Source: Candidatus Ecksteinia adelgidicola
GTDB lineage: Bacteria > Pseudomonadota > Gammaproteobacteria > Enterobacterales > Enterobacteriaceae
NCBI GenBank assembly: GCA_020541345.1
Contig: CP045239.1
Location: 868,001 to 932,000 of the forward strand
Direction of reading: 5' to 3'
DNA: 64,000 nucleotides
Under the pieces are notes generated by a model, which ran no database searches, was not told the DNA's origin, and saw nothing but the letters and a program-made list of their open reading frames with translations. A program made the position numbers and the translations under genes. Of this stretch, positions 10,569 through 22,049 are shown in pieces. The stretch's first letter is position 1, and every line of letters begins with the position of its first letter.

Positions 10569-11759
10569 TTATATTAATCTAACTATTTTTTTAGCAACAT
10601 TACGTGCCTGACGATCTATATCTAATATTTCATCAATACAAGATGGCTCTGGAAAAGATAAACGTTCTAATGCTGTTTGAGTAATACTAGCGATATCAGT
10701 AAAACAAATTTTTTCATCTAAAAAAGCAGATACAGCTATTTCATTAGCGGCATTTAATATAATTGTTGCTGCTTGACCAGCGTTACAAGCTTCCATTGCT
10801 AAATAAAAACAAGGATAACGTTGACGATCTGGTTTAGAAAAAGTTAATGATTTAATCTGACAAAAATCCAACTGTTTTACACCAGAATTTATTCGTTTAG
10901 GATAAGCCATTCCATAAGAAATTGATGTTCTCATATCTGGTACACCTAATTGAGCAAGTATACTACCATCAGTATAACGTACCATTGAATGTATAATAGA
11001 TTGAGGATGTAGAATAACTTCTATTTCATTAAAAGATGCATTAAATAACCAACGAGCTTCAATATATTCTAAACCTTTATTCATCATCGTAGCAGAATCT
11101 ACTGAAATTTTTCGCCCCATAGACCAATTAGGATGAATGCACGCTTGATTAGGCACGATTTTTTTAAATTGATTAATTGGTGTAACATAAAATGGACCAC
11201 CAGAACCAGTTAAAATAAAACCTAAAATTCCATAATCAGATAATGATGCATATCCTAAACGACATTGAATACTTTCAGGTAAACTTTGAAAAATTGCATT
11301 ATGCTCACTATCTAGTGGAATTAATTGTGCATGACTTTTTTTTACTTCTTCCATAAACAATCGACCACAAATTATAAGAGCTTCCTTATTGGCTAGCAAT
11401 ATCCGTTTTCCAGAACGTATTGCTGATAATGTTGGCAATAATCCAGAAGTGCCGACAATAGCTGATATTACTTGATTGACATCGCTTAATTCTGCTAGTT
11501 CACAAGCTGATTGTTCACCTGATAAGACTTTGGTCCTCAAATTATTTTCAGAAAGAATTATTCGCAATTTATTTGCAGCATCTCGATTTATCATAGCTGC
11601 ATAAGTTGGATGGTGCACTATACACTGTTCCGTCATTACTTTTACGTTATGATAAGCAACTAATGCTTTAATTGAAAAATGTTGAGAATTAGATTTTACT
11701 ACCTCTAAAACATTTTTTCCTATTGAACCAGTTGATCCAAGAATAGTTAATTTCTGCAT
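10569..11759 (-). CDS. dxr: 1-deoxy-D-xylulose 5-phosphate reductoisomerase
   Basis: Second enzyme of the MEP pathway: converts DXP to MEP with NADPH and a divalent metal, feeding isoprenoid synthesis and so the UppS substrate. It has 396 residues. The N-terminal nucleotide-binding motif LGSTGSIG starts at residue 7. Metal ligands Asp150 and Glu152 (LDSEHN) and Glu231 (GLEYIEA) fall at the family positions, and the [21 protein letters not shown] block is intact. Clear ATG start. It lies downstream of frr, with a hairpin between them, so it may have its own transcript. Confidence 0.97.
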   Translation of the reverse strand: MQKLTILGSTGSIGKNVLEVVKSNSQHFSIKALVAYHNVKVMTEQCIVHHPTYAAMINRDAANKLRIILSENNLRTKVLSGEQSACELAELSDVNQVISAIVGTSGLLPTLSAIRSGKRILLANKEALIICGRLFMEEVKKSHAQLIPLDSEHNAIFQSLPESIQCRLGYASLSDYGILGFILTGSGGPFYVTPINQFKKIVPNQACIHPNWSMGRKISVDSATMMNKGLEYIEARWLFNASFNEIEVILHPQSIIHSMVRYTDGSILAQLGVPDMRTSISYGMAYPKRINSGVKQLDFCQIKSLTFSKPDRQRYPCFYLAMEACNAGQAATIILNAANEIAVSAFLDEKICFTDIASITQTALERLSFPEPSCIDEILDIDRQARNVAKKIVRLI

Positions 11760-11851
11760 AATAAATTCACTTTAAAGAATTAATTTGTAAAAAAAAAGTA
11801 GAATAATTTATTTTATAATATTAAATAATACAATAAACTAGAATTCAGCAT

Positions 11852-11887
11852 AATAAAATAGCATTTTTATGAGCATGCTATTTTATT
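11852..11887 (-). terminator. 13-bp hairpin between frr and dxr
   Basis: Arms 11852-11864 and 11875-11887 are perfectly complementary around a 10-base loop. The A-rich and T-rich ends of the stem would give a short U-rich 3' end on either strand. It lies 20 bp past the frr stop, so it probably ends or attenuates the pyrH-frr transcript. Confidence 0.55.
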
Positions 11888-11907
11888 AGTATAATATTTT
11901 TTAAAAA

Positions 11908-12468
11908 TTAAAAATTTAATAATTCCTGTTCTTTATTTGACAATATTATATCAAGGTATTTTATATAAGAATTAGTCATTTTTTGAATTTGAATTTGATA
12001 ATAATGATCTAAATCGTTACTGATTTTCTTATCTTTTTTTAATAAAATTTTTATTTTTTCATTAGCATCACGTCGTACATTACGAACTGAAATACGAGAA
12101 AACTCAGCTTCAGATCGAACTACTTTAATGAGATGTTTTCGACGTTCTTCAGTTAAAGGAGGCATCGGAACGCGTATAACACTACCAGATGAATAAGGAT
12201 TTAAACTTAAATTCGAAGACATGATGGCTTTTTCTACTATTGGAATTAAAGAACAATCAAATAAATTAATTATTAAAGTATGAAAATCTTCAACGGTAAT
12301 ATGGCCTAATTGATGAAGTGGAGTAGCAACTCCGTAATATTGAACTATAATTCCATTTAATATATTTGGAGAAGCAATACTAGTACGAATTTTATTAATT
12401 TTTGTTTTAAATGCTTCTATACTTTTTTTCATTTGAATATCAGCATCTTTTTTAATTTTATTAATCAC
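11908..12468 (-). CDS. frr: Ribosome recycling factor
   Basis: With EF-G, splits the post-termination ribosome. The 186-residue protein matches the family (185). The three-helix bundle regions and the inserted domain are recognisable, with the conserved [14 protein letters not shown] block in the middle and RRDANEKIK in the third helix. ATG start; it lies about 100 bp downstream of pyrH, as in enterobacteria. Confidence 0.96.
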   Translation of the reverse strand: MINKIKKDADIQMKKSIEAFKTKINKIRTSIASPNILNGIIVQYYGVATPLHQLGHITVEDFHTLIINLFDCSLIPIVEKAIMSSNLSLNPYSSGSVIRVPMPPLTEERRKHLIKVVRSEAEFSRISVRNVRRDANEKIKILLKKDKKISNDLDHYYQIQIQKMTNSYIKYLDIILSNKEQELLNF

Positions 12469-12567
12469 ATTAAAAGCTCTTCAAAAAAAATAAAAACAAC
12501 GTAGGAAAGATAAATATCGTTTGTAAACTTTATCTAGTTAGAACAATAAATTTAATATAAAGTAATA

Positions 12568-13293
12568 TTATTCACAAATTAATGTGCCTTCATTTTGACC
12601 CATTATTATGTTGTATAATGCATTTGGTTTATTTATGTTAAAAACACGAATCGGTAAATGATAATCTCGAGCTAATGTAAATGCTGACAAATCCATGATT
12701 TTTAATTCGCGATTAAGTACATCTTTATAAGTCAATTTATTATATAATAAAGCATTAGACTCTTTCAATGGATCAGCACTGTATATACCATCAACTTTCG
12801 TAGCTTTTAATACTACTTCCGCTTTAATTTCAATACCCCTTAAACAAGCAGCAGAATCAGTAGTAAAACACGGATTTCCAATACCAGCAGAAAAAATTAC
12901 TACAAAGTTACTTTCTAATAATGAAATTGCTTCTTCCAAATTATAATTTTTACATATACCATTTAAAGGTATTGCTGACATTAAACAAGAATTTATAGAA
13001 TTACGACGTAATGCATCACACATCGCTAAACCATTAATTATCGTACCCAATATACCCATATGATCAGCTACTAAATGATTTATACCAATTTTTGTCAAAC
13101 ATGTACCTCTAAAAAAATTACCACCACCAATTACTATGCCGACTTGAATATTGAGATCAACTAATTTTTTAAGTTCCTGTACTATATAATTTAAAGCATT
13201 ATCACTAATCCCAAAACCTTCTTTCCCTTGTAAAGCTTCACCACTAAATTTAAGTAAAATTCGTCGATATATAGAATTTTTATTCGTTGACAT
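12568..13293 (-). CDS. pyrH: UMP kinase
   Basis: Phosphorylates UMP to UDP in the cytoplasm; belongs to the amino acid kinase fold, unlike eukaryotic UMP kinases. It has 241 residues, the same as E. coli. The N-terminal KFSGEALQG motif, the [13 protein letters not shown] phosphate loop, the [14 protein letters not shown] segment and the [10 protein letters not shown] motif are all present. It lies between tsf and frr as in relatives, but 1.1 kb of spacer now separates it from tsf. Confidence 0.97.
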   Translation of the reverse strand: MSTNKNSIYRRILLKFSGEALQGKEGFGISDNALNYIVQELKKLVDLNIQVGIVIGGGNFFRGTCLTKIGINHLVADHMGILGTIINGLAMCDALRRNSINSCLMSAIPLNGICKNYNLEEAISLLESNFVVIFSAGIGNPCFTTDSAACLRGIEIKAEVVLKATKVDGIYSADPLKESNALLYNKLTYKDVLNRELKIMDLSAFTLARDYHLPIRVFNINKPNALYNIIMGQNEGTLICE

Positions 13294-14394
13294 AATATTT
13301 CCTAATAAATTTAATAGATAAAGTAAAAACTTATATTAAACATTAAACAACAATACATTTTATGGTTCTTATTACTCATGATTATAAAAGAAAAAACAAA
13401 AAAAAGCGTAACTTTCTTGATAAAAACATGCATTATTATATTATTATATTATATTATAATATAAAATATTTTAATAAATCAAAAAATCATTTTTAAAAAT
13501 TACATAATTTATTAAATTACAACGTGATATTTTATAAAAGGTTAATTTAAAATTTTATTATATAATCAATAAATTAATATAATTTAAGTACATAATGTAT
13601 TTTATAAGTACGTAATTCTAAATAAAAATTATTGTCTATTTTATACTATAATATTACTATTATTTTAAAAAACATTTAATATGGTTCATTAATAATTAGC
13701 AAAAAAAATTATATTTTTTCATTTTTAGTATTATATGTAAATATAAACAGAATTTGTTAAAGATATAAATTAAATAAAAAAATATTTTTATAACAATATG
13801 TTTAATAAGCGTTTTAAATTTTGTATAAAAAATAAAACATAAAACATTACTTATTTTTTATAGATTATTTTATTTATAAATATTATAAAATATAGATAAA
13901 ATTATAGTATTAACTTATCAAAATTAAAGTTTAAATTTTTTAATTTACTTAAACAATAAACATTTAAGATAAACTTAAACAACAAAACATTTAAGACAAA
14001 AATTTTAAATAAAACATAATATACTTTAAAAAATATGATTTTTTATAAAATAAATTTATAAATTTATTTTATAAAATATTATTTATTTTTTAAAATGTTT
14101 ACGTCAACGGTTATTTTATTTATTAATATTAATATTTAGTATTTTTAGCATTAAACATGTTTTTATTCTTTAAAGATATGTAATTGTTTTATAAAATTTA
14201 ATTATTAAAACAATATTTATATTTTATAAATTATTTTTTATAAGATTAAATAATGTTTTAATGTTATGTAAATAAACATAAATACCTAATAGATTATATA
14301 AATTAACATAAATATTTTATTTTATACTTCATATATAAATATTTTAAAAATATTTTAAGATATATATTTTGTAAAAGTAGTTAATAATAATTAC
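13294..14394. other. 1.1-kb spacer between pyrH and tsf
   Basis: No gene or remnant is visible. Relatives have only a short intergenic gap here and no gene, so this is a second case of spacer growth without gene loss. It contains near-repeats (for example around 13951-14000, AACATTTAAGA twice) and long A/T runs. Confidence 0.6.
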
Positions 14395-15192
14395 TTAAAG
14401 ATGTTCACCTATTTCAAAACGAATAAATTGATTAATATCAATATCATTTTCTTTTAAAATTTCTTGTACTATCTTATGTTGATTAAAAATAAAAGGTTGA
14501 GTTGTAAGAGAAATTGTTTTAATAAATTTTTTCATGCGACCTTTAACTATTTGTTCTGCAATATGCTTTGGTTTTCCAGATTTCATAGCGATCTCTAATT
14601 GAAGTTGACGTTCTTTTTCAATTATATTAACAGAAACATCATCAGGCCTAATAAATTCTGGTTTACATGCTATAATATGCATAGAAATTTTTTTAATAAG
14701 TTCTTGATTAAATTTTGTAACGGTAATTAAAGCTCCAATACGCATATTATGAACATAACTTCCAATAAAGTCGTTTTTTAACACAGCAATACGACGAATA
14801 TTAATATTTTCACCAATTTTTAATACTAATGCAATACGTTCTTCTTCGAGAATGTCTTTTAAATAGTTAATGTCTGTTATCTTTTTTTTTATTGCAACGT
14901 CTAATATTTTATTAGTAAAAGTTTGAAATTCTAAATTTTTAGAAACAAAGTCCGTTTGACAATTAACTTCTAACATAATTCCATAATTTTTTAAAATTCT
15001 AGTTTTAATTATTCCTTCAATAGTCATGTCACTTTTTTTTTTCGCCGCTTTAATTACGCCAGATTTACGCATATTCTCAATGGCTAGCTCAATATTACCA
15101 CCAACTTTAATTAAAGCTTGTTTACAAGATAAAATTCCAGAACCAGTACGCTCGCGCAATTCTTTTACCAAAGCGGGGGTAATATTAGCCAT
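14395..15192 (-). CDS. tsf: Elongation factor Ts, shortened C-terminus
   Basis: Guanine nucleotide exchange factor for EF-Tu. The protein has 265 residues against 283 in E. coli: the N-terminal UBA-like domain, the core exchange motif (EVNCQTDFV, near residue 79) and the dimerisation domain are intact. The protein stops just after the IRFEIGEHL segment, so about 18 residues of the C-terminal tail are gone. Plus-strand T10 (15033-15042) and T9 (14882-14890) runs encode in-frame lysines. It lies downstream of rpsB, with a good GGAG ribosome binding site. Confidence 0.96.
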   Translation of the reverse strand: MANITPALVKELRERTGSGILSCKQALIKVGGNIELAIENMRKSGVIKAAKKKSDMTIEGIIKTRILKNYGIMLEVNCQTDFVSKNLEFQTFTNKILDVAIKKKITDINYLKDILEEERIALVLKIGENINIRRIAVLKNDFIGSYVHNMRIGALITVTKFNQELIKKISMHIIACKPEFIRPDDVSVNIIEKERQLQLEIAMKSGKPKHIAEQIVKGRMKKFIKTISLTTQPFIFNQHKIVQEILKENDIDINQFIRFEIGEHL

Positions 15193-15356
15193 TGTGTTCT
15201 CCTTAATTATATTTTAAATAAAAAGTTTTTAAAATTTTAAAAAACGTAATTCTTTCTTCTTAAATTAATTTTATTATTACCTGAATAAAAATTAAATAAT
15301 AACAATCAAAATAATGATATATTAGATTCTAATAAAACTGCTTCTGATTGAATATT

Positions 15357-16043
15357 TTAAACTTGAGATCGTCCTTCGCAAATAGCAGTAGAAACAGCAA
15401 TCAAATACATATTGACTGCACGAATTGCATCATCATTACCAGGAATAATAAAATCAATTCCATCTGGATTAGAATTAGTATCAACAATTGAAAATACTGG
15501 AATACCTAAATTATTTGCTTCTTTAATTGCAATATGTTCGTGTTCAGCGTCAATAACAAATAGCGCATCAGGTAATCCTCCCATATTCTTTATACCACCT
15601 AAAGAATTTTCTAGTTTAGTTAATTCACGATTACGTATCAAAGCTTCTTTTTTTGTTAATTTCTCAAAAGTACCGTCTTCAGACTGATTTTCTAAATCTT
15701 TTAAAAGATTTATAGACTGACGAACAGTTTTCCAATTCGTTAACATACCACCTAACCAACGATGATTTACGAAGTATTGATTACAATTATTCGCAAATTT
15801 TTTTATAGCGAGACTAGCTGCGCGCTTAGTACCAACAAATAAAATTTTTCCTTTACGAGAAGAAATTTTAGTTATTGCATCTAAAGCTACGTTTAACATA
15901 GGTACAGTTTTTTCAAGATTAATAATGTGAACCTTATTACGCACTCCAAAGATAAAAGGTTTCATTTTTGGATTCCAATAACGAGTTTGATGCCCAAAAT
16001 GAACACCAGCTTGAAGCATATCGCGCATAGAAACAGTTACCAT
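15357..16043 (-). CDS. rpsB: 30S ribosomal protein S2, shortened C-terminus
   Basis: Small-subunit protein that helps recruit S1 and mRNA. It has 228 residues; the [19 protein letters not shown] start, the [13 protein letters not shown] motif and the IPGNDDAIR motif are near identical to the enterobacterial protein. It ends at CEGRSQV, so the acidic tail of about 13 residues found in E. coli is missing. A TATAAT hexamer (minus strand, 16073-16068) about 25 bp upstream is a -10 candidate but weak evidence in such A/T-rich DNA. It heads the rpsB-tsf pair, divergent from map. Confidence 0.97.
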   Translation of the reverse strand: MVTVSMRDMLQAGVHFGHQTRYWNPKMKPFIFGVRNKVHIINLEKTVPMLNVALDAITKISSRKGKILFVGTKRAASLAIKKFANNCNQYFVNHRWLGGMLTNWKTVRQSINLLKDLENQSEDGTFEKLTKKEALIRNRELTKLENSLGGIKNMGGLPDALFVIDAEHEHIAIKEANNLGIPVFSIVDTNSNPDGIDFIIPGNDDAIRAVNMYLIAVSTAICEGRSQV

Positions 16044-16413
16044 AATAAACCTTTATAGATTAATTAGATTATACTTTTATATATTTTACAATATAGGTTT
16101 TAATTTTAAAAAAATAACATAAAGTATTTCTCATACGTCAATGCATACTTCTTAAATGTATACTTCTTATCTATATTATGATCTATATTATGTAAAGTAC
16201 AATTAAAATGTTTTAACTATATCATTATTTCAAGACAAAAAATAATATTTTATTCTTATTTTGTTATATTATAAAGTAATTATATAACTAATTTCATTAT
16301 ATAATGTAAAAGATGTATATGTAGTTTAATATCTTTATCTTTAAATCTAATTAAGAATATTAAAACATTGCTTATTATTATAAAAACAACATATGTCATA
16401 TTGGATAAATTAT
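16044..16413. promoter_or_regulatory. Divergent rpsB/map intergenic region
   Basis: These 370 bp separate two divergent genes and must hold both promoters. Two 12-base near-copies of TCTATATTATG lie in tandem around 16169-16192, and two near-copies of GTATACTTCTTA around 16143-16168. No -35/-10 pair stands out from the A/T background. Confidence 0.4.
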
Positions 16414-17205
16414 ATGAATATTGTAATTAAAACTTTTAATGATATCAAAAAAATGCGAATTGCTTGTCGTTTAGCTAGTGAAGTTTTAGAAATTATAGAG
16501 CCATATGTTAAATCTGGCATAACTACTGGTGAATTAGATCATATTTGTTATTTGCATATTACTAAAAAAAAAGCTATTTCTGCCTGTCTTGGATATCATG
16601 GATTTCCAAAATCTGGATGCATTTCGGTAAATGAAGTAGTATGCCATGGTATTCCAAACAACAATAAATTACTAAAAAATGGAGATATCGTCAATATTGA
16701 TATTGCAGTAATTAAAAATGGTTTTTATGGCGATACCTCAAAAATGTTTATAGTTGGACAGCCTACTATTTTAGCTAAACGTCTTTGTGAAGTTACTCAA
16801 AAAAGTCTCTATCTAGCCTTACAACAGGTAAAGCCAGGTATTCGATTAAAAATTTTAGGAAAAACTATACAAACATTTGTTGAGTCTGAAAAATTCTCAA
16901 TAGTACGTGAATATTGTGGTCACGGTATTGGAAGAAACTTTCATGAAGATCCTAAAGTGTTGCATTATGATGCTGATGACAATAGTATTATCTTACAAGA
17001 AGGTATGGCTTTTACAATTGAACCAATGGTTAATGCTGGTGATTTTCGGACTCGAGTTATGAAAGATGGTTGGACAGTTAAAACAAAAGATCGAAGTTTA
17101 TCAGCACAATATGAACATACTATTATAGTTACAAGCAATGGCTGTGAAGTATTAACTTTAAGAAAAGATGACACGATTCCGAATGTTTTTATACATAAAA
17201 TGTAA
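16414..17205 (+). CDS. map: Methionine aminopeptidase, type I
   Basis: Removes the N-terminal methionine from nascent proteins after deformylation. From ATG at 16414 (MNIVIKTFNDI) it has 263 residues, one fewer than E. coli; an in-frame ATG at 16393 would add seven residues without family support. The pita-bread metal ligands are in place: the two aspartates in NIDIAV and YGDTSK, the histidine in GHGIGR, and the glutamates in FTIEPMV and YEHTII. It is divergent from rpsB as in enterobacteria. The usual downstream neighbours glnD and dapD are absent. Confidence 0.97.
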   Translation: MNIVIKTFNDIKKMRIACRLASEVLEIIEPYVKSGITTGELDHICYLHITKKKAISACLGYHGFPKSGCISVNEVVCHGIPNNNKLLKNGDIVNIDIAVIKNGFYGDTSKMFIVGQPTILAKRLCEVTQKSLYLALQQVKPGIRLKILGKTIQTFVESEKFSIVREYCGHGIGRNFHEDPKVLHYDADDNSIILQEGMAFTIEPMVNAGDFRTRVMKDGWTVKTKDRSLSAQYEHTIIVTSNGCEVLTLRKDDTIPNVFIHKM

Positions 17206-17240
17206 ATGATTATTACTTAACAAGTTTTATAAAAAATGAT

Positions 17241-17270
17241 AAAGCTAACTTTGTGTTAGCTTTATTTGTA
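17241..17270 (+). terminator. Intrinsic terminator after map
   Basis: AAAGCTAAC (17241-17249) pairs with GTTAGCTTT (17255-17263) around a five-base loop, followed by a short T-rich stretch. It lies 35 bp past the map stop and is the most GC-containing stem in the neighbourhood. Confidence 0.75.
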
Positions 17271-17930
17271 CAATTTAAAAATTTTATACTTTACTAATAA
17301 AAATTACAAAACTACACTAAAGATTACATTTTAGCACTATTTTAATATTTTTACATGGTGTCAGTAAAGATTTTATTAACTAAAGATTATAATGCATATA
17401 ATGTATACCTAATAATTAATAAACTTATTAAGTTTTTAATCTTTTTATTATATCTTATTAAGACTATTAATAATATTAATTAAATTAATTTCTTTTTATC
17501 ATAAATTTTAAAATTTATATTTTTTCATTAGTCATTATGTTTTGTATCAATTAGTTATTTATTAAAAATAAATTTAACAATATTAATTAAACAAATAAAA
17601 AAATAATTTATTTATTATAAAATTTATTTCATAGAGTTAGTTTACAAAATTTAAAATATAAACATATTATATTTTAAATTTTTTTTAAAATAACTACTTT
17701 TTTAAAATAACTACAATAAAGTTAAATTATCATTATTTTTATAATAAAATGATCATTATTATTATAATAAATAAGTTATTTAATTTATAAAAGATAGAAT
17801 AACTTTTATAATTAATAATTAATATTTTATAAGATTTTTCTATTATTTATTTAATTTCAAAGTATGATTATTCATAATTAATAATAGACTATAAACAATT
17901 ATCAAATATAATTAAATTATTTATAAAAAT

Positions 17931-17964
17931 TTATACATTAATACTATTTATACATTAATACTAT
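17931..17964. repeat. 17-bp exact tandem duplication
   Basis: The unit TTATACATTAATACTAT occurs twice without a gap (17931-17947 and 17948-17964). An exact copy suggests recent slippage. Confidence 0.7.
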
Positions 17965-20506
17965 AATAATGCATTATTAATAATATATTATCAATACAAT
18001 ATATTGCTTACTTTTTAAATAAAATAACAATTTTTAATAATTAACTTACAAAAAAGACACAATTAAGGATAATAGTAAATTTAATTAAGTGTATTGAATT
18101 ATATTGTACGTAATTTTTATTTATATTTTAATTTTTTTTATTATGAATAATTATTTAAAAAATTATATATAAAATAGTTAAAAAACTATGCAAGTTCTTA
18201 AGATATAACTTACTGACATTTCTGCTAATTAAGTAATAATTGTGTAAAATGATTGTTATATAAAATTTTATAAAGATATAATAAATAAGTTTTTGTTTAT
18301 TTTAATTAGATGTAATAATTTTTCATTAAACTTTTAAAATCATTTTAAATAAAAATTTATATTTTATATTTAAATAAAAACTTATATATTAATAATTTTA
18401 TTTATTATTATTGTAATTGTAAATATTAGAATATTTAAAATAAAAATGTAAATAAATGTCTTTAAAATATTCATAAAAATAATATTCATCAAACATCTAT
18501 TCTAAATTTATTTATAAATAAAATTGTAAGTCAGTGAATAAATTACATTTAAATAATAAGAACAATTAAAAGTTTTTTTATTTAAAAAAAATGTTTTACA
18601 ATATATTTTTTTAATTATTATAATTAAAAAAATTTAATATTTGATATATTAAAATTGTTATTTATAGCGTAAAAGAAATCTATAAACGTTAATATAATAA
18701 ATTTTAATAAAATTCTTTATTGTTAACAATACAATATAAATGTCTTTTTTATTAAAAACAGTGAGATTAAAATTAAAGTGCAACAACTAAAAATATCATT
18801 AAAACTGGTTATTTTATATTCTTTATAGATAACTTGATAGAATGTAAACATTATAATATATAAAATAATTAATAAAATTATTAATTGATTAGATAACGGG
18901 ACTATTTGTCTTATTAAAAAGTAAATTAAATAAGTTTCATATCAATAATAAAAAATTATGTTTTTTTAAAATTCATAAAAAACAGTCATTAATAGTAAAA
19001 AACGTATTTATTATAATTTAAGACATCAATAAAAATATAATAATTATATTTAAAAATCACAGTATAAAAAATAATAAAATAAGTGTCATTAATTATTATT
19101 TATAAAAAAATATTCATTACTAGAAATATAATATTAATTCTCTCTAGATATTAATTTTAGTACTCATATTCATAAAGGTGTAATTAAATAAAGGTTTAAT
19201 TAATAATTAGATGACTTTAAATCATATTTATAAATTAAAAACATTTACTCTTCTGACTGTTTTAGTATTGAAGGTATGTTAAAATAGTTTTAATATAATA
19301 CAATTTTTATAAAAAATAATGATTTGTTATAATACGTATTAGAAAATAGTTAAAAAAATATAGTAACAGAAATAATTTTATCATTTTTATGTATATTTCT
19401 ATTTATTAAAGAAAATATTCGCATTCATAATAAAAAAAATGTTAATATATTAAACATTTTATAAAATGAAATAAATGAAGTATACTATCATCCATTGTTT
19501 AATTAAGTGTAATTAATAATTGTTTAATTAATAAAAAAATAGAAACTTTCTATAATTAATCTTAAATAATTAATAATTATTAAATATTTTATATAAAATT
19601 TTATCAAAAATATTAATGTTGTTAAAAGAAAAGAAATATATAATGACAAATAACTTCGTTATTTATAAACACTACTTAATTAATTTAGATAGAATACGTT
19701 TTAAACACATTCTCGAAAAATTTATAGTTGTATTTAGAAATTTAATATAAAAAGATAAATTTTATAAATTATACTCTATAATTATTGAACAAAATTAATG
19801 AAAATACATAATAAAGTCAATCTCAGTAAATTATTTGATGTTATAGATTTTATTGCAGATTAAATAATTAAATTATTATTTTTTAATATATTTATTATAT
19901 TTTTTTTAATAAAAATTTTTATTAAAATTATAAAACTTTATTTAATATTTCTATATTTATACACATCTTAAAATAAAATAATAAAGATATTAATATTATG
20001 TATAATTTTTATTGCTAATAATATTAATATTATATTATAATTTTTTAAAACAACAAGTGTATTACACTTTTAAATATAATAGTAAATCATACGTTATAAA
20101 ATTCATATAAAAATTATTATTTAAATAATATTATAAACTTATATAAGAATGTTGTTTTTTTGTAAATAAAATATATTTTTTAATTGATATCTAAAAAATA
20201 TTAAAAGCATAATTTATCATATGTAAAATTGTTTTTTTATCTTTATTATTGAATTACCAAAAGGAAATAAAAAAAATACTATAATCATTATTAAAAAATT
20301 AAAATGCATTAATATAAAAACGTTTTTATGCTTTACGAATCTAAAAATATATTATAATATATTAATACAGCACAAAAATTTTTATGAATTAAATCTTGAG
20401 GTAATAAATTGTATTTCACAAAAAATTGTATTTTATAAAATATCTAATAAAAACATAAAAAATAATTAAAATATAATAAAATATGTTGTTTTATTTTTAT
20501 TAACCT

Positions 20507-20571
20507 CTCTATTAAAGAACTATTAAATCTATTAAAGAACTATTAAAGAACTAGTAAAAGAACTAGTAAAT
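20507..20571. repeat. Cluster of short tandem repeats based on ATTAAAGAACT
   Basis: Four copies and variants of ATTAAAGAACT and AGTAAAAGAACT follow each other with changing period (about 10-18 bp). The pattern looks like repeated slippage, not a regular array: there are no constant spacers as in CRISPR. Confidence 0.6.
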
Positions 20572-21820
20572 AAATTTTTATATAATAGAATTAAAAATTT
20601 ATTAAGATGATATATGTTCATAAATATATATATTAAACAGTAAGATTATTTGTATTCATAAAATAGTGATCAAGTGTCATAACAGAAAAATCATTAAAAA
20701 ATAAACAATAATTTGTTATAATAATAGCAACATGACATTTTAAAAAAATATATTAAAAATTACATAATAATAAAAAAAATAATTTTAATAATAAAAGTAA
20801 CATATTTAGAAATCATATGTTTTGTATTAGTTATTTAAAATAATATCATCTTATTATAATGTTCACATAATGCTTTAAATTTAAGAAATACAAAAGTTAT
20901 TTAATAAATGTTAAAATATAATTTTATTAAAATAATTTATCTTATAAATTTAACTAATAGTTTAGTTTTAAAATAATATTTATGTTATTTTAAGACAATG
21001 TCTACATTAATACTTCTAATAATATTAAAATTATATATTTTATGTTGTTTATACACTTATTTTAAAAAATATTTATTACTATAAATAAATGCTTTTTTAA
21101 TACAATACATTATTTTACTTAAACTATTTTATTAAAAAAAAATAAAGAACCAAATAACAAGAAAAGTATAAAAAATATTTTATAGTTAATATAACTATGT
21201 AATATTCTTATTTCTTATATTAATTTAATAAAAATGATTATATCATACATTATAAAATAAATTCAATTTTATATAATTAAATAATAAGATCAACTTTTAT
21301 ATAATTAAAAGATAATTTATAAAATTACAGTTTATTTTAAACTGTATTATATATTATAATAATTTAATAATTTATACTTTATATAACTAAAAAACTTTTT
21401 ATTATATTTTATAAACTAATTGATGTAACTTTTGAAAAAATTTTAAAACTATATCTAAAAAAAATTAAACGTTTTTAATAATAATGATAACCTTTTAATG
21501 AAAAGTTTATAAAAATGATAAAAAATAAACATAACAAAAATATATAAATATATGTATTATTTAATTGTTTTTTTATATATAATATTGATCATTATGTTTT
21601 TATTAGATGATAGTATTATTTTTTATTTTTTAATAATTATTTAATTTTGTATAAACAATATTAGATAGTTTAATCTATAAAGTTAATATAAAATAAACGT
21701 TCATATAAAACAAAAAATAAAAGTTTGTATGTTAAAATATAAAGTATCTTTTATAAGAATAAATAAATCATGCTAATGATCATCAAAAAATTTATAATTG
21801 TATTTTTTAATAGTAAAATT

Positions 21821-21850
21821 TATTAATATTAAATGTATTAATATTAAATG
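21821..21850. repeat. 15-bp exact tandem duplication
   Basis: TATTAATATTAAATG occurs twice in direct succession (21821-21835 and 21836-21850), about 200 bp upstream of thrS. Confidence 0.7.
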
Positions 21851-21964
21851 TAAGATTATAATCATTTATATTAAATATTTCATATAAATCTATATGCATA
21901 CTTCATATCATATATTGCCGTATTTATATGTTTAAAATTAAAATATAAACCTAAACTCGGGTCA

Positions 21965-22045
21965 TATGTGTGGTATATAATACCTCATATAATTAAAAAA
22001 AACTATGCTTGCATCCACAATGAATTATATCTATAGATAAGGACT
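21965..22045 (+). promoter_or_regulatory. thrS leader: hairpin and palindrome before the ribosome binding site
   Basis: A hairpin at 21965-21991 has GGTAT/ATACC closing an ATA loop and continues through one T-T mismatch and a G-T wobble. A 12-bp palindrome, TATCTATAGATA (22028-22039), abuts the AAGGA ribosome binding site. In E. coli ThrRS represses its own mRNA by binding leader stem-loops that mimic tRNA. A comparable translational operator is possible here but inferred only from position. Confidence 0.35.
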
Positions 22046-22049
22046 TTTA

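Larger units (their letters stand above)
17271..22049. other. 4.8-kb desert between map and thrS
   Basis: No protein gene, tRNA or clear remnant can be read. glnD and dapD lie downstream of map in enterobacteria and have evidently been lost or moved. The sequence is low-complexity A/T with slippage duplications (17931-17964, 20507-20571, 21821-21850). One DnaA-box-like nonamer (19957-19965) stands alone. The last 100 bp hold the thrS leader. Confidence 0.55.

Noticed and set aside
15412-15687. Plus-strand frame opposite rpsB
   Set aside because: Antisense shadow of S2; no ribosome binding site and no recognisable domain.
19957-19965. TTATACACA, a DnaA-box consensus match
   Set aside because: A single nonamer in a 4.8-kb A/T desert, with no second box and no oriC-linked gene nearby.
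20507-20571. Repeat cluster considered as a CRISPR array
   Set aside because: Units are about 11 bp with irregular period and no unique spacers; no cas genes.
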